Shown here in pieces: positions 51,969 to 60,470 of a DNA stretch of 64,000 bases (position 1 is the first letter of the stretch; every line of letters begins with the position of its first letter). The DNA comes from VXYL01 sp964348085 (GTDB taxonomy: Bacteria; Pseudomonadota; Gammaproteobacteria; Pseudomonadales; Azotimanducaceae), in NCBI GenBank assembly GCA_964348085.1, contig CAYGBI010000001.1:62001-126000 (forward strand), in the 5' to 3' direction. Made by a program: the position numbers and the translations under genes. The notes under the pieces were generated by a model, which saw only the letters and a list, made by a program, of their open reading frames with translations, did not search any database and was not told the origin of the DNA.

Positions 51969-52766
51969 GTGTTTACGCCGCCCCGCCGGAGTACGGAAGC
52001 AATCGCCAGCGCGAGCGCGCGGGCGGCGAGGAATCGCGTCGATCAAGCCGTGGAGGCCCTGTGCACGGGCCTCTATCCCTATCTTGAAGAGCAAATGCGG
52101 GCCCGTTTCGGACCGAACTGGCTCAAGCACGTTAGCCAGGCGCGGGGCGGACCGGACGATGCAGGGCTGGATGCTTATGCCCTTCTGAAGACGATGCGCG
52201 ACAAATGGGACGCGCTCTTCCGCCATGACGAGAAATTACGCGGCGCACGGAGTTTCGTTGAAACCTCGCTGGACGCGCGAAACGCTTCCGCGCACTACGC
52301 GGGCGAGATGATCGAAAGGAAGGCGCTTCGTTATCTCGACGCCATGTACGAGCTCTTGACCAAGGTAGGAGCCGAGGCGGAGGCTCGCATTGTCGAACGC
52401 CTGTACAACCAGCAACGCGACGCAGAGAACAATGTCCCGCCGAACATCGTCCCTTCTCGCCAAAAGCGGCCGCCCACGAACCGAGCGGTGAGCGGCAAAT
52501 ACGCTCCTCTTTACCACCACCTCACCAAGATGACGGAGTTCCGTTGGCCGACGTCTTTTCGCGAGATCGAAACCGTGCTCGGCTTTGGTTTGCCGGCTTC
52601 TGCTCGCCGCCATCAAGCATGGTGGGCCAACCAAAGCGGAGGCGGCCACACCCATACGCGCGCTTGGCAGGAGGCGGGCTGGCGGACAAGGAATGTGGAC
52701 CTCCGAGCTGAAACGCTGGTGTTCGAACGTATGAACGATGTGCCGAACGCCTGGGAGGTCGATTGA
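51969..52766 (+). CDS. Swt1-like HEPN and DUF7662 domain protein
   Basis: The 265-residue product has two parts. Residues about 25-135 look like a Swt1-type HEPN domain: VDQAVEALCTGLYPYLEEQM, LLKTMRDKWDALFRHDE and SLDARNASAHYAGEM, where the RNxxAH-like motif reads RNASAH. Residues about 180-260 match the DUF7662 pattern: YAPLYHHLTKM, SFREIETVLGFGLPASAR, AWWANQSGGG and AGWRTRNVDLRAETLVFER. Both parts occur in mobile defence and toxin genes. The GTG at 51969 is chosen as the first start after a -10-like box; the frame is open further upstream. The 250 bases before it hold nothing else. Confidence 0.7.
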   Translation: MFTPPRRSTEAIASASARAARNRVDQAVEALCTGLYPYLEEQMRARFGPNWLKHVSQARGGPDDAGLDAYALLKTMRDKWDALFRHDEKLRGARSFVETSLDARNASAHYAGEMIERKALRYLDAMYELLTKVGAEAEARIVERLYNQQRDAENNVPPNIVPSRQKRPPTNRAVSGKYAPLYHHLTKMTEFRWPTSFREIETVLGFGLPASARRHQAWWANQSGGGHTHTRAWQEAGWRTRNVDLRAETLVFERMNDVPNAWEVD

Positions 52767-52797
52767 CGCACTGCGAACCGTATTCGTCGAGGATGAA

Positions 52798-52831
52798 TCG
52801 GATCGATTCTCGCGACGCCGCGCCGATCCGA
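52798..52831. other. Inverted repeat between the HEPN gene and an aminotransferase gene
   Basis: TCGGATCG (52798-52805) pairs with CGATCCGA (52824-52831). The loop contains GACGCCGCG, a string like that in the hairpin repeat family, but flanks do not match. A 10-base direct repeat, GCGAACCGTA, lies near 52773 and 52852. It sits between convergent genes and may act as a terminator. Confidence 0.35.
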
Positions 52832-52896
52832 GAGGGCTCCGATCAACAGCCGCGAACCGTAGGCTTCACCGCTAGCGCGACAGGTCGACTTCCCCG

Positions 52897-54285
52897 CTAG
52901 CTATTCACATAGCGCAGCGTATCGTCGAGCGCCCTAGCGAACTTCGAGAACAGTTCGTCCACCTGCTTGTCATCGATAATGAGCGGCGGACAAAGCGCCA
53001 AACTATCGCCTAGATTGCGGACGATCAAGCCATGTTCATGGGCGCGCTGCGTACAGTAGGCGCCGATGCCGGCCGCCGGCGCGAACGGCGTCTTGGCGCC
53101 TTTGTCGGCCACCAGCTCGACGGCGCCTATCAGGCCGACGCCGCGGACATCGCCCACCAACGGGTGGTCGGCAAAGGCGCGCAGGCGGTGTTGAAACGCC
53201 TCGCCCATGGTCGCGGCATGGGCGAATACGTCGTGTTCCTCGTAGAGCTCCAACGTGCGCAACGCCACCGCCGCGCACACCGGATGGCCGGAATAAGTGA
53301 AGCCGTGGCCGAAGACGCCCACGTCGTCGCTGGCTTTGACGAAGGGTTCGTACATGAACTCCGGGATCACGACGGCGCTGATCGGCAGGTAGGCCGAGGA
53401 CAACGCCTTTGCGACGCTCATGGTCGTGGCTTCGATGCCAAAGGTCTGGGCGCCGAACGGGTTGCCCGTGCGGCCGAAGCCACAGATCACCTCGTCGTCG
53501 ATGTAGAAAATGCCGTGCCGGCGCAACACGGATTGAATCTTCTCGTAGTAGCCGGCAGGTGGCACCAGTACCCCGCCCGCGCCGGGCACGGGCTCGGCGA
53601 TGAAGGCGGCAATGGTCTCGGCGCCTTCGGCGGCGATGAGGTCGCTTAGGTTGTTCGCCAAGCGCGTGGTGTAGTCGTCCTCGCTCTCCCCCTCCCGGGC
53701 GTCGCGATAGTAGTAAGGCGCGTCGGTGTGCAGGATGCCCGGTATGGGCAAGTCGAAGTGTTTGTGGAACGGCGCCAAGCCCGTGAGGCTGCCGGCGGCG
53801 AGCGTGACCCCGTGGTAGCCCGAGCGGCGGGAAATGATCTTCTTGCGCTCGGGCTTGCCGACTAGGTTGTGGTAGTAGCGCATGAGCTTCACTTGCGTGT
53901 CGTTGGCGTCGGACCCGGAAAGGCCGAAGAACACCCGTCCCGCCGCGAAGGGCATCATGGCTTTGAGCTTCTCGGCCAAGAGCACGCTCGGTTCGTTGGT
54001 CTTGGCGGCGAAGAGATGCCCGAACGCCAATTTGCGCATTTGCTCGGCGGCCGTGCGCACCAACTCCTCTTCGCCATAGCCGAGGGCGGTACACCAGAGG
54101 CCGGCCATGCCTTCCAAGTATTGCTTGCCTCGGGCGTCCCATATGTATACGCCCTTGGCGCGGGCGTAAACCTCCGGGCCGGCGCTGTGCAGGTGCGCGA
54201 GGTTCGTCGTCGGGTGCAGCAAGTGCGCCAGATCCTTGCCCTCGATGGTGTCGGGGCCCTTCTCGTTGTGGAGCAGATCGCGCAA
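52897..54285 (-). CDS. Class III PLP-dependent aminotransferase (omega-transaminase type)
   Basis: The 462-residue enzyme matches class III transaminases: GVYIWDARGKQYLEGMAGLW, FFGLSGSDANDTQVKLMRYY, SRRSGYHGVTLAAGSLTG, AEPVPGAGGVLVPPAGYYEK, IDDEVICGFGRTG and the Schiff-base Lys in SVAKALSSAYLPISA. It probably moves the amino group of an omega-amino acid or amine to pyruvate. The start is a TTG at 54285 with AAGGA upstream; a duplicated GTTACCTTCC tract lies just before it on the plus strand. A second, different class III enzyme is encoded directly upstream. Confidence 0.9.
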   Translation of the reverse strand: MRDLLHNEKGPDTIEGKDLAHLLHPTTNLAHLHSAGPEVYARAKGVYIWDARGKQYLEGMAGLWCTALGYGEEELVRTAAEQMRKLAFGHLFAAKTNEPSVLLAEKLKAMMPFAAGRVFFGLSGSDANDTQVKLMRYYHNLVGKPERKKIISRRSGYHGVTLAAGSLTGLAPFHKHFDLPIPGILHTDAPYYYRDAREGESEDDYTTRLANNLSDLIAAEGAETIAAFIAEPVPGAGGVLVPPAGYYEKIQSVLRRHGIFYIDDEVICGFGRTGNPFGAQTFGIEATTMSVAKALSSAYLPISAVVIPEFMYEPFVKASDDVGVFGHGFTYSGHPVCAAVALRTLELYEEHDVFAHAATMGEAFQHRLRAFADHPLVGDVRGVGLIGAVELVADKGAKTPFAPAAGIGAYCTQRAHEHGLIVRNLGDSLALCPPLIIDDKQVDELFSKFARALDDTLRYVNS

Positions 54286-54356
54286 GAAGCTGTCCTTCCG
54301 TTACCTTCCGTTAATTGGCTATTGGCCGTTAATTCGCTACCGCTCGACGACGGGCG

Positions 54357-55682
54357 TCAGGCGATCATCGCCAACACGTCTCCGAGCACGGCGCCGATGG
54401 TTTCGATCTGCTCCGGCGAGGCGATCAGTGACGGGCCGATGGCGAGGGTGTCCGCGGTATGGCGAATCAGCAAGCCGCTCTCGAAGGCCCCATCGAACGC
54501 TTCCTGCGCACGGGCGCCGGGCGCGCCGGGCCGAGGGTCGAGTTCGACGGCGCCGGCCAAACCGATGTTGCGGATGTCGCGCACGTTGGGCTTGTCGGCG
54601 AGGCCGTGCAGGACATTCTCCAGCACGCCTTCGAGTTCGACGGCGCGCGCGAATAGGTCTTCGCTCGCATAGACGTCGAGCGTCGCCATCGCCGCGGCGG
54701 CGGCCAGCGGGTGGCCCGAGTAGGTGTAGCCGTGGAAGAACTCGATGGCCTCCGGCGCGTTGTCGACGATGGTTCGCCGGATGTCCTCGCGCACCAGCAC
54801 CGCCCCCATCGGCACGGTGCCGCTAGTAATGCCCTTGGCGACGGTGATGATGTCCGGCGTGACGCCAAACCGATCCGCCGCGAAACCGTGGCCCAAGCGC
54901 CCGAACGCCGCGATCACCTCGTCGAAGATGAGCAGGATGCCGTGCGCTTCGGTGATTTCGCGCAAGCGCTGCAAGTAACCAACCGGCGGCGGCAATACCC
55001 CCGCGGAACCGGCGAACGGCTCGACGATGACCGCCGCGATCGTCTCGGGATGATGAACCGCGATGATGCGCTCCAAGTCGTCCGCGAGATGGGCGCCCCA
55101 AGTCGGCTGCCCGCGACAGAACGTCTGCTGGCCGGGACCATGGGTCTGCGGCAGATGCGCGACGCCCGGCAACAGCGGCCCGAAGTTCTTGCGGTTGTTG
55201 CCGATGCCGCCGACGCTGACGCCGCCGAAGCCGACCCCGTGGTAACCACGTTCCCGGCCCACCAAGCGGGTGCGGGAGGATTCGCCCCGGGCATGGTGAT
55301 AGGCGAGCGCGATCTTGAGCGCCGTATCCACCGCTTCCGAACCGGAGTTGGCAAAAAACACCGCATTGAGATCCCCGGGCGCCATCCTCGCCACGCGTTC
55401 GGCCAAGCGGAAGACCGTCGGATGGCCGACTTGGAAGGCCGTCGCGTAATCCATTCGCCCCGCTTGTTCTTGGATGGCGGCGACGATGGCCGGATGGCAG
55501 TGCCCTGCGTTGCAGCACCACATGCCGGAGATGCCGTCCAACAACTCGTGGCCGTCGTCCGTGCGGTAGTGCATGCCGGATGCCGAGACCAAGAGCTTCG
55601 CCTTGGCTTTGTAGCCTCGGTTTGCCGTGAACGGCATCCAGTAGGCGTCGAGATTCAGTTCGTTGTGCAGGCGTGCGCTCAC
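54357..55682 (-). CDS. Class III PLP-dependent aminotransferase (beta-alanine/omega-amino acid:pyruvate type)
   Basis: The 441-residue protein has the omega-amino acid:pyruvate transaminase opening AYWMPFTANRGYKAKAKLLV, then LLDGISGMWCCNAGH, VFFANSGSEAVDTALKIA, GRERGYHGVGFGG, EPFAGSAGVLPPPVGYLQ, IFDEVIAAFGRLG and VAKGITSGTVPMGA with the PLP lysine. It is only distantly like the 462-residue enzyme next to it, so they are not a recent duplication. Both genes and the SDR upstream lie on one strand and may serve one pathway. Confidence 0.9.
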   Translation of the reverse strand: MSARLHNELNLDAYWMPFTANRGYKAKAKLLVSASGMHYRTDDGHELLDGISGMWCCNAGHCHPAIVAAIQEQAGRMDYATAFQVGHPTVFRLAERVARMAPGDLNAVFFANSGSEAVDTALKIALAYHHARGESSRTRLVGRERGYHGVGFGGVSVGGIGNNRKNFGPLLPGVAHLPQTHGPGQQTFCRGQPTWGAHLADDLERIIAVHHPETIAAVIVEPFAGSAGVLPPPVGYLQRLREITEAHGILLIFDEVIAAFGRLGHGFAADRFGVTPDIITVAKGITSGTVPMGAVLVREDIRRTIVDNAPEAIEFFHGYTYSGHPLAAAAAMATLDVYASEDLFARAVELEGVLENVLHGLADKPNVRDIRNIGLAGAVELDPRPGAPGARAQEAFDGAFESGLLIRHTADTLAIGPSLIASPEQIETIGAVLGDVLAMIA

Positions 55683-55788
55683 TGGTGCGTGCCTCGTGAT
55701 GTCGAAACGCCATTCATGGCGCTACCTAGCGCCCTCACACTGAAGAGGCGCCTAGGTCGGTTCAGTGCGAGTTCGCGTTGGCTAGACC

Positions 55789-56601
55789 TCAGATGATGTC
55801 CGCTGGATCCAGTTTGAACTCTTCGATCACTTGATCCGCGTAGTCGATGCGGCCGGTGATTGCTGCGGGATCGCCGTGGCAAAGCCGCAAGCACGCCTCC
55901 GCCATATGCTCGACCGGCGTAACCCGATCCCGATTGCTTTCGTTGATGAGCTTGTGATGCACCACCCCCGGCGTCGCCACCAAGCCCGGCGAGATCACGT
56001 TCACCGCCACTCCCTTGCCGTGGAGCTCTTGGGCGAGGCCGGTGGTGAAACGTTCGAGCGCCGCCTTGCACATGCCGTAGACCGTGCCGCCGTGGCCGCC
56101 AGGCGCTCGTGCCTGAGGATGGATGGCCGCGTGCGACGAAATATTGAGAATCCAGCCGCTGCCGCGCTCAAGCATGGACGGCAGGCAAAGCTGCGCCAAC
56201 TCGAAAGGCGCCCATACCTGCACGTCCATCATGATGCGAAATCGCTTCTCGGAGAACTCCTTGACCGGCATGAACCAAGTGACCGCGGCGTTGTTCACGA
56301 GGATGTCCACCGGGCCGTAGGCGGCCTCGGTGGCGGTGATGAGATTCTGGCGATCCTCCTCGAGCGACAGGTCCGCCTTAACGGCGATGGCATCACCGCC
56401 GGCGTCCTTGATCGCCGCGACGGTCTCGTTGATGGAACCCGGTAGATAGTGGTCCTCCGGCGCCACGGAACGCGCCGACACGACGACTTTCGCGCCTTCC
56501 ATGGCGTAGCGTTTGGCGATCGACTCGCCAATGCCACGGCTTGCGCCGGTGATTACGGCCACTTGGCCCTTGAGCAAACCGTCTTTGTCGACCGAAGCCA
56601 T
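55789..56601 (-). CDS. Short-chain dehydrogenase/reductase
   Basis: NAD(P)-dependent oxidoreductase of 270 residues with AVITGASRGIGESIAK, ILVNNAAVTWF, LNISSHAAIHP and the catalytic Tyr and Lys in GTVYGMCKAALERF. A second ATG at 56616 exists, but AGGGGGA sits between the two, favouring the start at 56601. Its substrate is unknown. About 106 bases separate it from the aminotransferase gene downstream. Confidence 0.88.
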   Translation of the reverse strand: MASVDKDGLLKGQVAVITGASRGIGESIAKRYAMEGAKVVVSARSVAPEDHYLPGSINETVAAIKDAGGDAIAVKADLSLEEDRQNLITATEAAYGPVDILVNNAAVTWFMPVKEFSEKRFRIMMDVQVWAPFELAQLCLPSMLERGSGWILNISSHAAIHPQARAPGGHGGTVYGMCKAALERFTTGLAQELHGKGVAVNVISPGLVATPGVVHHKLINESNRDRVTPVEHMAEACLRLCHGDPAAITGRIDYADQVIEEFKLDPADII

Positions 56602-56648
56602 GCGTCCCCCTGTCATTGCCTGTCACGGCGAGAACGCGGAATGATAGC

Positions 56649-57761
56649 TCAATCGTCGACGTAGCACCTAGCGACGCGAGGGCCGATGCCGGTTAGCACT
56701 TCGTAACTCACGGTGTTCGCCCACGCCGCCGTTTCGTCGACGCTCACCGTGCCGCCGAACAACTCTATCCAGTCGCCGAGGCGAATACTGCTCGCCACAG
56801 TCGTGACATCGACATGCATGAGGTCCATCGACACCCGAGCGATCACCGGCAACCGGCGACCTTGGTAGGCGACTTCCGCGTTGGCGAGACAGCGCGGCAC
56901 CCCATCGGCGTAACCGATGCCCAAGACCGCGATCAAGGTGGCGTCGTCCGTAACGTACTCCCCGCCGTAGCCGACCGGTTCTCCGCCGGCGACGTCGCGC
57001 AACGCCAAGACCTTCGCCGCCAGCGTGGCCACCGGGCGCATGGGATTGGGAAAGGTGGCGAAAGGGTTGCCGCCGTACAGCGCGATGCCCGGCCGGGCCA
57101 AATCGGACATCGCGCCCAAGAGAATCCCGGCGGAATTGCCGAGGCTGGTGGCGGCATCGGGAAACAACTCCGAGACCGCCTGGAAACGTGCCATCTGGCG
57201 GGCGTTCATTGGATCGGCGGGGGCGTCCGCATTGGCGAGGTGGGAGAGCACCAGCCGCACGTTCATGCCCGCGAACAGTTCCGGGGTCAACGCGGCGTGC
57301 GTGAAGCCGAGACGATTCATGCCGGTGTCCACATGCACTGCGACGGGGCAAGCGGCATGTGGTCGCCAACGTGCGACCTGTTCGGCGTCATTGAGCACGG
57401 GGGTCAGATCGAGCTCGGCCATGGCCCCCGCGCTTGCCTCGTCCACCGGCCCGGAAAAAACGTAGATGCGCACTTCGCCGTCGACCTCGCGCAGCGCAAC
57501 GCCTTCCGTCACCGTAGCGACGAAGAAGTCCGCGCAACCTTCTTGGCGCAACGCGCCGAGCACCTCCGTCGCGCCGAGGCCATAGCCGTTGGCCTTGACC
57601 ACGGCTCCGGCACGGCCGGCCGCATCGACAATGAACCGATAGTTGCTACGCAACGCCCCGAGGTCGACGATCAGCTTCGCCAACGCACCCAAGGCGCCGT
57701 CCCCTTCGCCGCGGTCGCCACCGGTCCGGCACCCGCTTGGGAGGTGCGTGTCCTTAGCCAT
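56649..57761 (-). CDS. alr: Alanine racemase
   Basis: Alr supplies D-alanine for peptidoglycan. The 370-residue protein has the PLP lysine in GAVVKANGYGLGA, VHVDTGMNRLGF, LGNSAGILLG, RPGIALYGGNPF and the second catalytic base, Tyr, in VLGIGYADGVPR, followed by RVSMDLMHVDVT. Its N-terminus has an extra 25 or so residues rich in Gly and charged residues. The ATG at 57761 is used; an upstream GTG at 57797 is possible. An AT-richer stretch near 57805-57845 in the divergent gap could hold promoters. Confidence 0.9.
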   Translation of the reverse strand: MAKDTHLPSGCRTGGDRGEGDGALGALAKLIVDLGALRSNYRFIVDAAGRAGAVVKANGYGLGATEVLGALRQEGCADFFVATVTEGVALREVDGEVRIYVFSGPVDEASAGAMAELDLTPVLNDAEQVARWRPHAACPVAVHVDTGMNRLGFTHAALTPELFAGMNVRLVLSHLANADAPADPMNARQMARFQAVSELFPDAATSLGNSAGILLGAMSDLARPGIALYGGNPFATFPNPMRPVATLAAKVLALRDVAGGEPVGYGGEYVTDDATLIAVLGIGYADGVPRCLANAEVAYQGRRLPVIARVSMDLMHVDVTTVASSIRLGDWIELFGGTVSVDETAAWANTVSYEVLTGIGPRVARCYVDD

Positions 57762-57980
57762 TCGCTGGTGATCGTCCACGGGCGGCTTGGCGCCCAAGAG
57801 CTTCTTCGAATTGTTTTATCCTGAACATTTTGCACACTACATGAGTTGGAGCGAGCGCCACATAAGTAGTTTCCGATAACTGATGGGACGCTGACGCCGC
57901 TACAACATCGGCCTTGGTATCTCTACTATCGAGACCGAGTGGCACGGCGAGAAGAGAAAGCGAGAAGAGAGGGGAGAACG

Positions 57981-58988
57981 ATGGAAGAGCGGAACTTCGG
58001 CGACACGGACTTGGCCTGCTCCGTGGTCGGCTTCGGCACATGGGAGATGGGCACCACGCAATACGGCGAGATCGACATCAAGGATGCGGTGCGCGCCGTC
58101 GAGATGGCCGTGGATCACGGCATCACCTTGTTCGATACGGCAGAGGTCTACGGCCCGTTCACGTCGGAGGAATTACTTGCTCGGGGCTTGGGCGCCCGTC
58201 GCGCCGATGTCGTCGTCGTGACCAAGGTGGGGTTCAAGTATCGGCGCGACCCCGAAGCACCAGGCAAGTGGGCGGTGGCCGGTCGCGACGCTTCACCCGG
58301 GCACATCACCGCGCACGCGGAAGACTGCCTAGCACGGCTCGCAACCGACTATATCGACTTGCTCCTCATCCATTGGCCGGATCACCAAACGCCACATGAG
58401 GAGACCATCGGCGCACTCGAAGCGCTCAAGCAGGCGGGCAAGATTCGTCACTACGGCGTGTCGAACTATGACGTGCCGATGATGGCGGCGTGCGAACGGC
58501 ACGGCCACTTGGCCGCCAACCAAGTGGGCTATCACTTGTTCGACCGGCGCATGGAGGCCGCCGTACTACCGTTCTGCCGAGAGAGCGGCGTCGGCTACAT
58601 GGCCTACGGCACGTTGGGGTTCGGATTGCTCACCGGCGCGTTCACCCCGGAGACCTCGTTCGTGGACTGGGATTGGCGCAGCGGCGGCAAGGCCTTTGGT
58701 CTGCCGCTCTTCGACGGCGAGCACTTTCAAGCCGAGCTGCGGGTGGTCGAGAAGCTCAGGACTTTCGCCGCCGACTACGGGAAGACCGTCGCGCAACTGG
58801 CCATCGCCTGGGTGGTCGGCAACCCGGCGGTCACCGTCGGCTTGGTCGGCATGCGCAACGAGCGGGAGTTGACGGAGAACGTGGCCGCCGCCGACTGGCG
58901 TTTGTCCGACGCCGATCGTCGCGCCATCGATGCGATCTTTACCGAAGAAGGGGTGCCGACCTATGTGGATGCGCCGCAAGCGTCGTAA
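57981..58988 (+). CDS. Aldo/keto reductase
   Basis: NADPH-dependent reductase of 335 residues with FGDTDLACSVVGFGTWEMG, catalytic Asp and Tyr in LFDTAEVYGPFTSEELL, Lys in VVVTKVGFKY, LLLIHWPD with the catalytic His, IRHYGVSNYDV and a C-terminal NADPH-binding VGLVGMRNEREL. All four catalytic residues are present. GGGGAG lies before the ATG at 57981. Substrate unknown. It is followed by a structured gap and the guanidine operon. Confidence 0.9.
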   Translation: MEERNFGDTDLACSVVGFGTWEMGTTQYGEIDIKDAVRAVEMAVDHGITLFDTAEVYGPFTSEELLARGLGARRADVVVVTKVGFKYRRDPEAPGKWAVAGRDASPGHITAHAEDCLARLATDYIDLLLIHWPDHQTPHEETIGALEALKQAGKIRHYGVSNYDVPMMAACERHGHLAANQVGYHLFDRRMEAAVLPFCRESGVGYMAYGTLGFGLLTGAFTPETSFVDWDWRSGGKAFGLPLFDGEHFQAELRVVEKLRTFAADYGKTVAQLAIAWVVGNPAVTVGLVGMRNERELTENVAAADWRLSDADRRAIDAIFTEEGVPTYVDAPQAS

Positions 58989-58995
58989 TCACCCG

Positions 58996-59185
58996 TCGGT
59001 TAAGCGATAGCGCCATGGCATGCGCTGATCGGCCGCCCCGCGGTCGGCTGCGCCCCGTTTGCGCACGCCCAACGCACCAAGAAGGCGCGCTCGACCGGCG
59101 CCAAGCTTGGCGAGCAAGCAAGAAGGCCGCCAAACGTCGCGCCGTCGCGTGCCTTCTTGCCTTTGGCATCTTCCTTGCTTAACCG
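58996..59185. repeat. Element bounded by 10-bp inverted repeats, with internal palindromes
   Basis: TCGGTTAAGC (58996-59005) and its complement GCTTAACCGA (59176-59185) bracket 190 bases. Inside are a perfect 14-base palindrome, CGCCAAGCTTGGCG (59099-59112), and a perfect 10-bp stem, GCAAGAAGGC (59118-59127) with GCCTTCTTGC (59151-59160). A 56-codon frame (ATG at 59014, TAA at 59180) reads through but has no clear ribosome-binding site. There is no obvious target duplication. It may be a miniature mobile element or the terminator region of the aldo/keto reductase gene. Confidence 0.45.
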
Positions 59186-59221
59186 ATAAACAGGGAGAGC
59201 AACGCTCGAACTTGCATTAAT

Positions 59222-59326
59222 GAGAGCTAGGGTTCCGGCCCCCGCCAATGGGGGCGTCTGGTCCGAGAGCTCTCGGCCTCGCCTGATCGCGTGGCTACAC
59301 GGAGGGATAAAAGCCCGGGAGAGCTT
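59222..59326 (+). promoter_or_regulatory. Guanidine-I (ykkC) riboswitch aptamer
   Basis: The strictly conserved ykkC blocks appear in order: CTAGGGTTCCG at 59227, a stem GCCCCC (59238-59243) with GGGGGC (59250-59255), TCTGGTCCGAGAG at about 59257, ACACGGAGGGATAAAAGCCC at 59297 and GGGAGA at its 3' end. This is the class I guanidine sensor, here directly ahead of a guanidine uptake and breakdown operon, which is where it is expected. It lies 38 bases before the first start codon. Confidence 0.95.
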
Positions 59327-59327
59327 G

Positions 59328-59358
59328 CCGCCTCCCCGTGTCAGCAACCGTTAGGAGG
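59328..59358 (+). promoter_or_regulatory. Riboswitch expression platform hiding the Shine-Dalgarno sequence
   Basis: GCCTCC at 59330-59335 is complementary to GGAGGC at 59354-59359, which contains the AGGAGG ribosome-binding site of the first gene. The neighbouring CCTCCCCGTGT (59331-59341) can instead pair with ACACGGAGG (59297-59305) in the aptamer. The two pairings exclude each other. This suggests control of translation rather than transcription; there is no T-run terminator. Confidence 0.6.
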
Positions 59359-59363
59359 CCATC

Positions 59364-60449
59364 ATGGCAGCATTCTCGACTTCCTTTGCGCGGCGTATGC
59401 GAGCGTTCGCCGCACTTTCGACTCTCGCGACTCTCGTCTTCTTTTGCCCCACTGCGTTCGCCAAGGACGACTATCGCATCGCGTGGAGCATCTATGTCGG
59501 CTGGATGCCGTGGAACTACGCGGCGGAAGCCGGAATCGTGGACAAGTGGGCGAAGAAATACGGCATCAGCATCGAAGTGGTGCAATTCAACGACTACATC
59601 GAGTCCATCAATCAGTACACCGTGGGCGCCTTCGACGGCTGCACCATGACCAACATGGACGCGCTCACCATTCCCGCCGCCGGCGGCCGCGACTCCACCG
59701 CGCTCATCGTCGGTGACTTCTCTAACGGCAACGACGGCATCGTGCTCAAGGGCGAAGGCAAGACGCTGGCGGACATTCGCGGCCAAAGCGTCAACTTGGT
59801 GGAGTTGTCCGTCTCCCACTACATGTTGGCGCGCGCGCTCGCCAAGGCGGACATGCGCGAACGCGACCTCACCGTGGTGAATACGTCGGACGCCGACATC
59901 GTCGCCGCCTTCGCCGCGGACGACGTCACCGCGGTAGTCACTTGGAATCCATTGCTCGCCGAGATACAGGCCATGCCGGCGGTCAGCCCGGTGTTTGATT
60001 CGTCAATGATTCCGGGCGAGATCATCGACATGCTGGTGGTCAGCACCGAAGCGCTTGAGGACCCGCGTTTCGGCAAGGCGCTGGTCGGCGCGTGGTACGA
60101 GACCATGGCGGTCATGTCGGCGACGGGGCCGGACGGCGATGCGGCGAAGACGCACATGGCCGAGGCGTCCGGCACCGACCTCGCCGGCTACAACGCGCAG
60201 CTAGCGGCTACGCAGATGTTCTACACCCCGGAGCCGGCGGTGGCGTTCGTCCGCTCGGCGGCCCTGCGCGAAACCATGGCCAACGTCACGTCGTTTTCCT
60301 TCGACCACGGCCTGCTCGGCGAGGGCGCACCGGACGCCGGCTTCATCGGCATCGAACTCCCGGGCGGCGAAGTGCTCGGCTCGAAAGCCAACGTCAAGCT
60401 GCGCTTCGACGACGCGTACATGGAGATGGCCGCCGACGGCGAGCTGTAA
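59364..60449 (+). CDS. Guanidine operon ABC transporter substrate-binding protein
   Basis: Periplasmic binding protein of 361 residues, of the kind often annotated as putative urea ABC transporter (NMT1/TauA-like). It has a signal peptide ending in FCPTAFA, then AWSIYVGWMPWNYAAEAG, ESINQYTVGAFDGCTMTNMD and SHYMLARALAKADMRERDL. AGGAGG lies five bases before the ATG. As first gene behind a guanidine-I riboswitch and together with the enzymes downstream, its ligand is most likely guanidine or a simple derivative. Confidence 0.9.
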   Translation: MAAFSTSFARRMRAFAALSTLATLVFFCPTAFAKDDYRIAWSIYVGWMPWNYAAEAGIVDKWAKKYGISIEVVQFNDYIESINQYTVGAFDGCTMTNMDALTIPAAGGRDSTALIVGDFSNGNDGIVLKGEGKTLADIRGQSVNLVELSVSHYMLARALAKADMRERDLTVVNTSDADIVAAFAADDVTAVVTWNPLLAEIQAMPAVSPVFDSSMIPGEIIDMLVVSTEALEDPRFGKALVGAWYETMAVMSATGPDGDAAKTHMAEASGTDLAGYNAQLAATQMFYTPEPAVAFVRSAALRETMANVTSFSFDHGLLGEGAPDAGFIGIELPGGEVLGSKANVKLRFDDAYMEMAADGEL

Positions 60450-60470
60450 GAACCAAAGCGAGCCAACGCC

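Noticed and set aside
59000..59347. 115-codon minus-strand frame (contains RAFIPPCSHAIR)
   Set aside because: It is the antisense of the guanidine-I riboswitch; its apparent conservation would reflect the RNA aptamer, not a protein.
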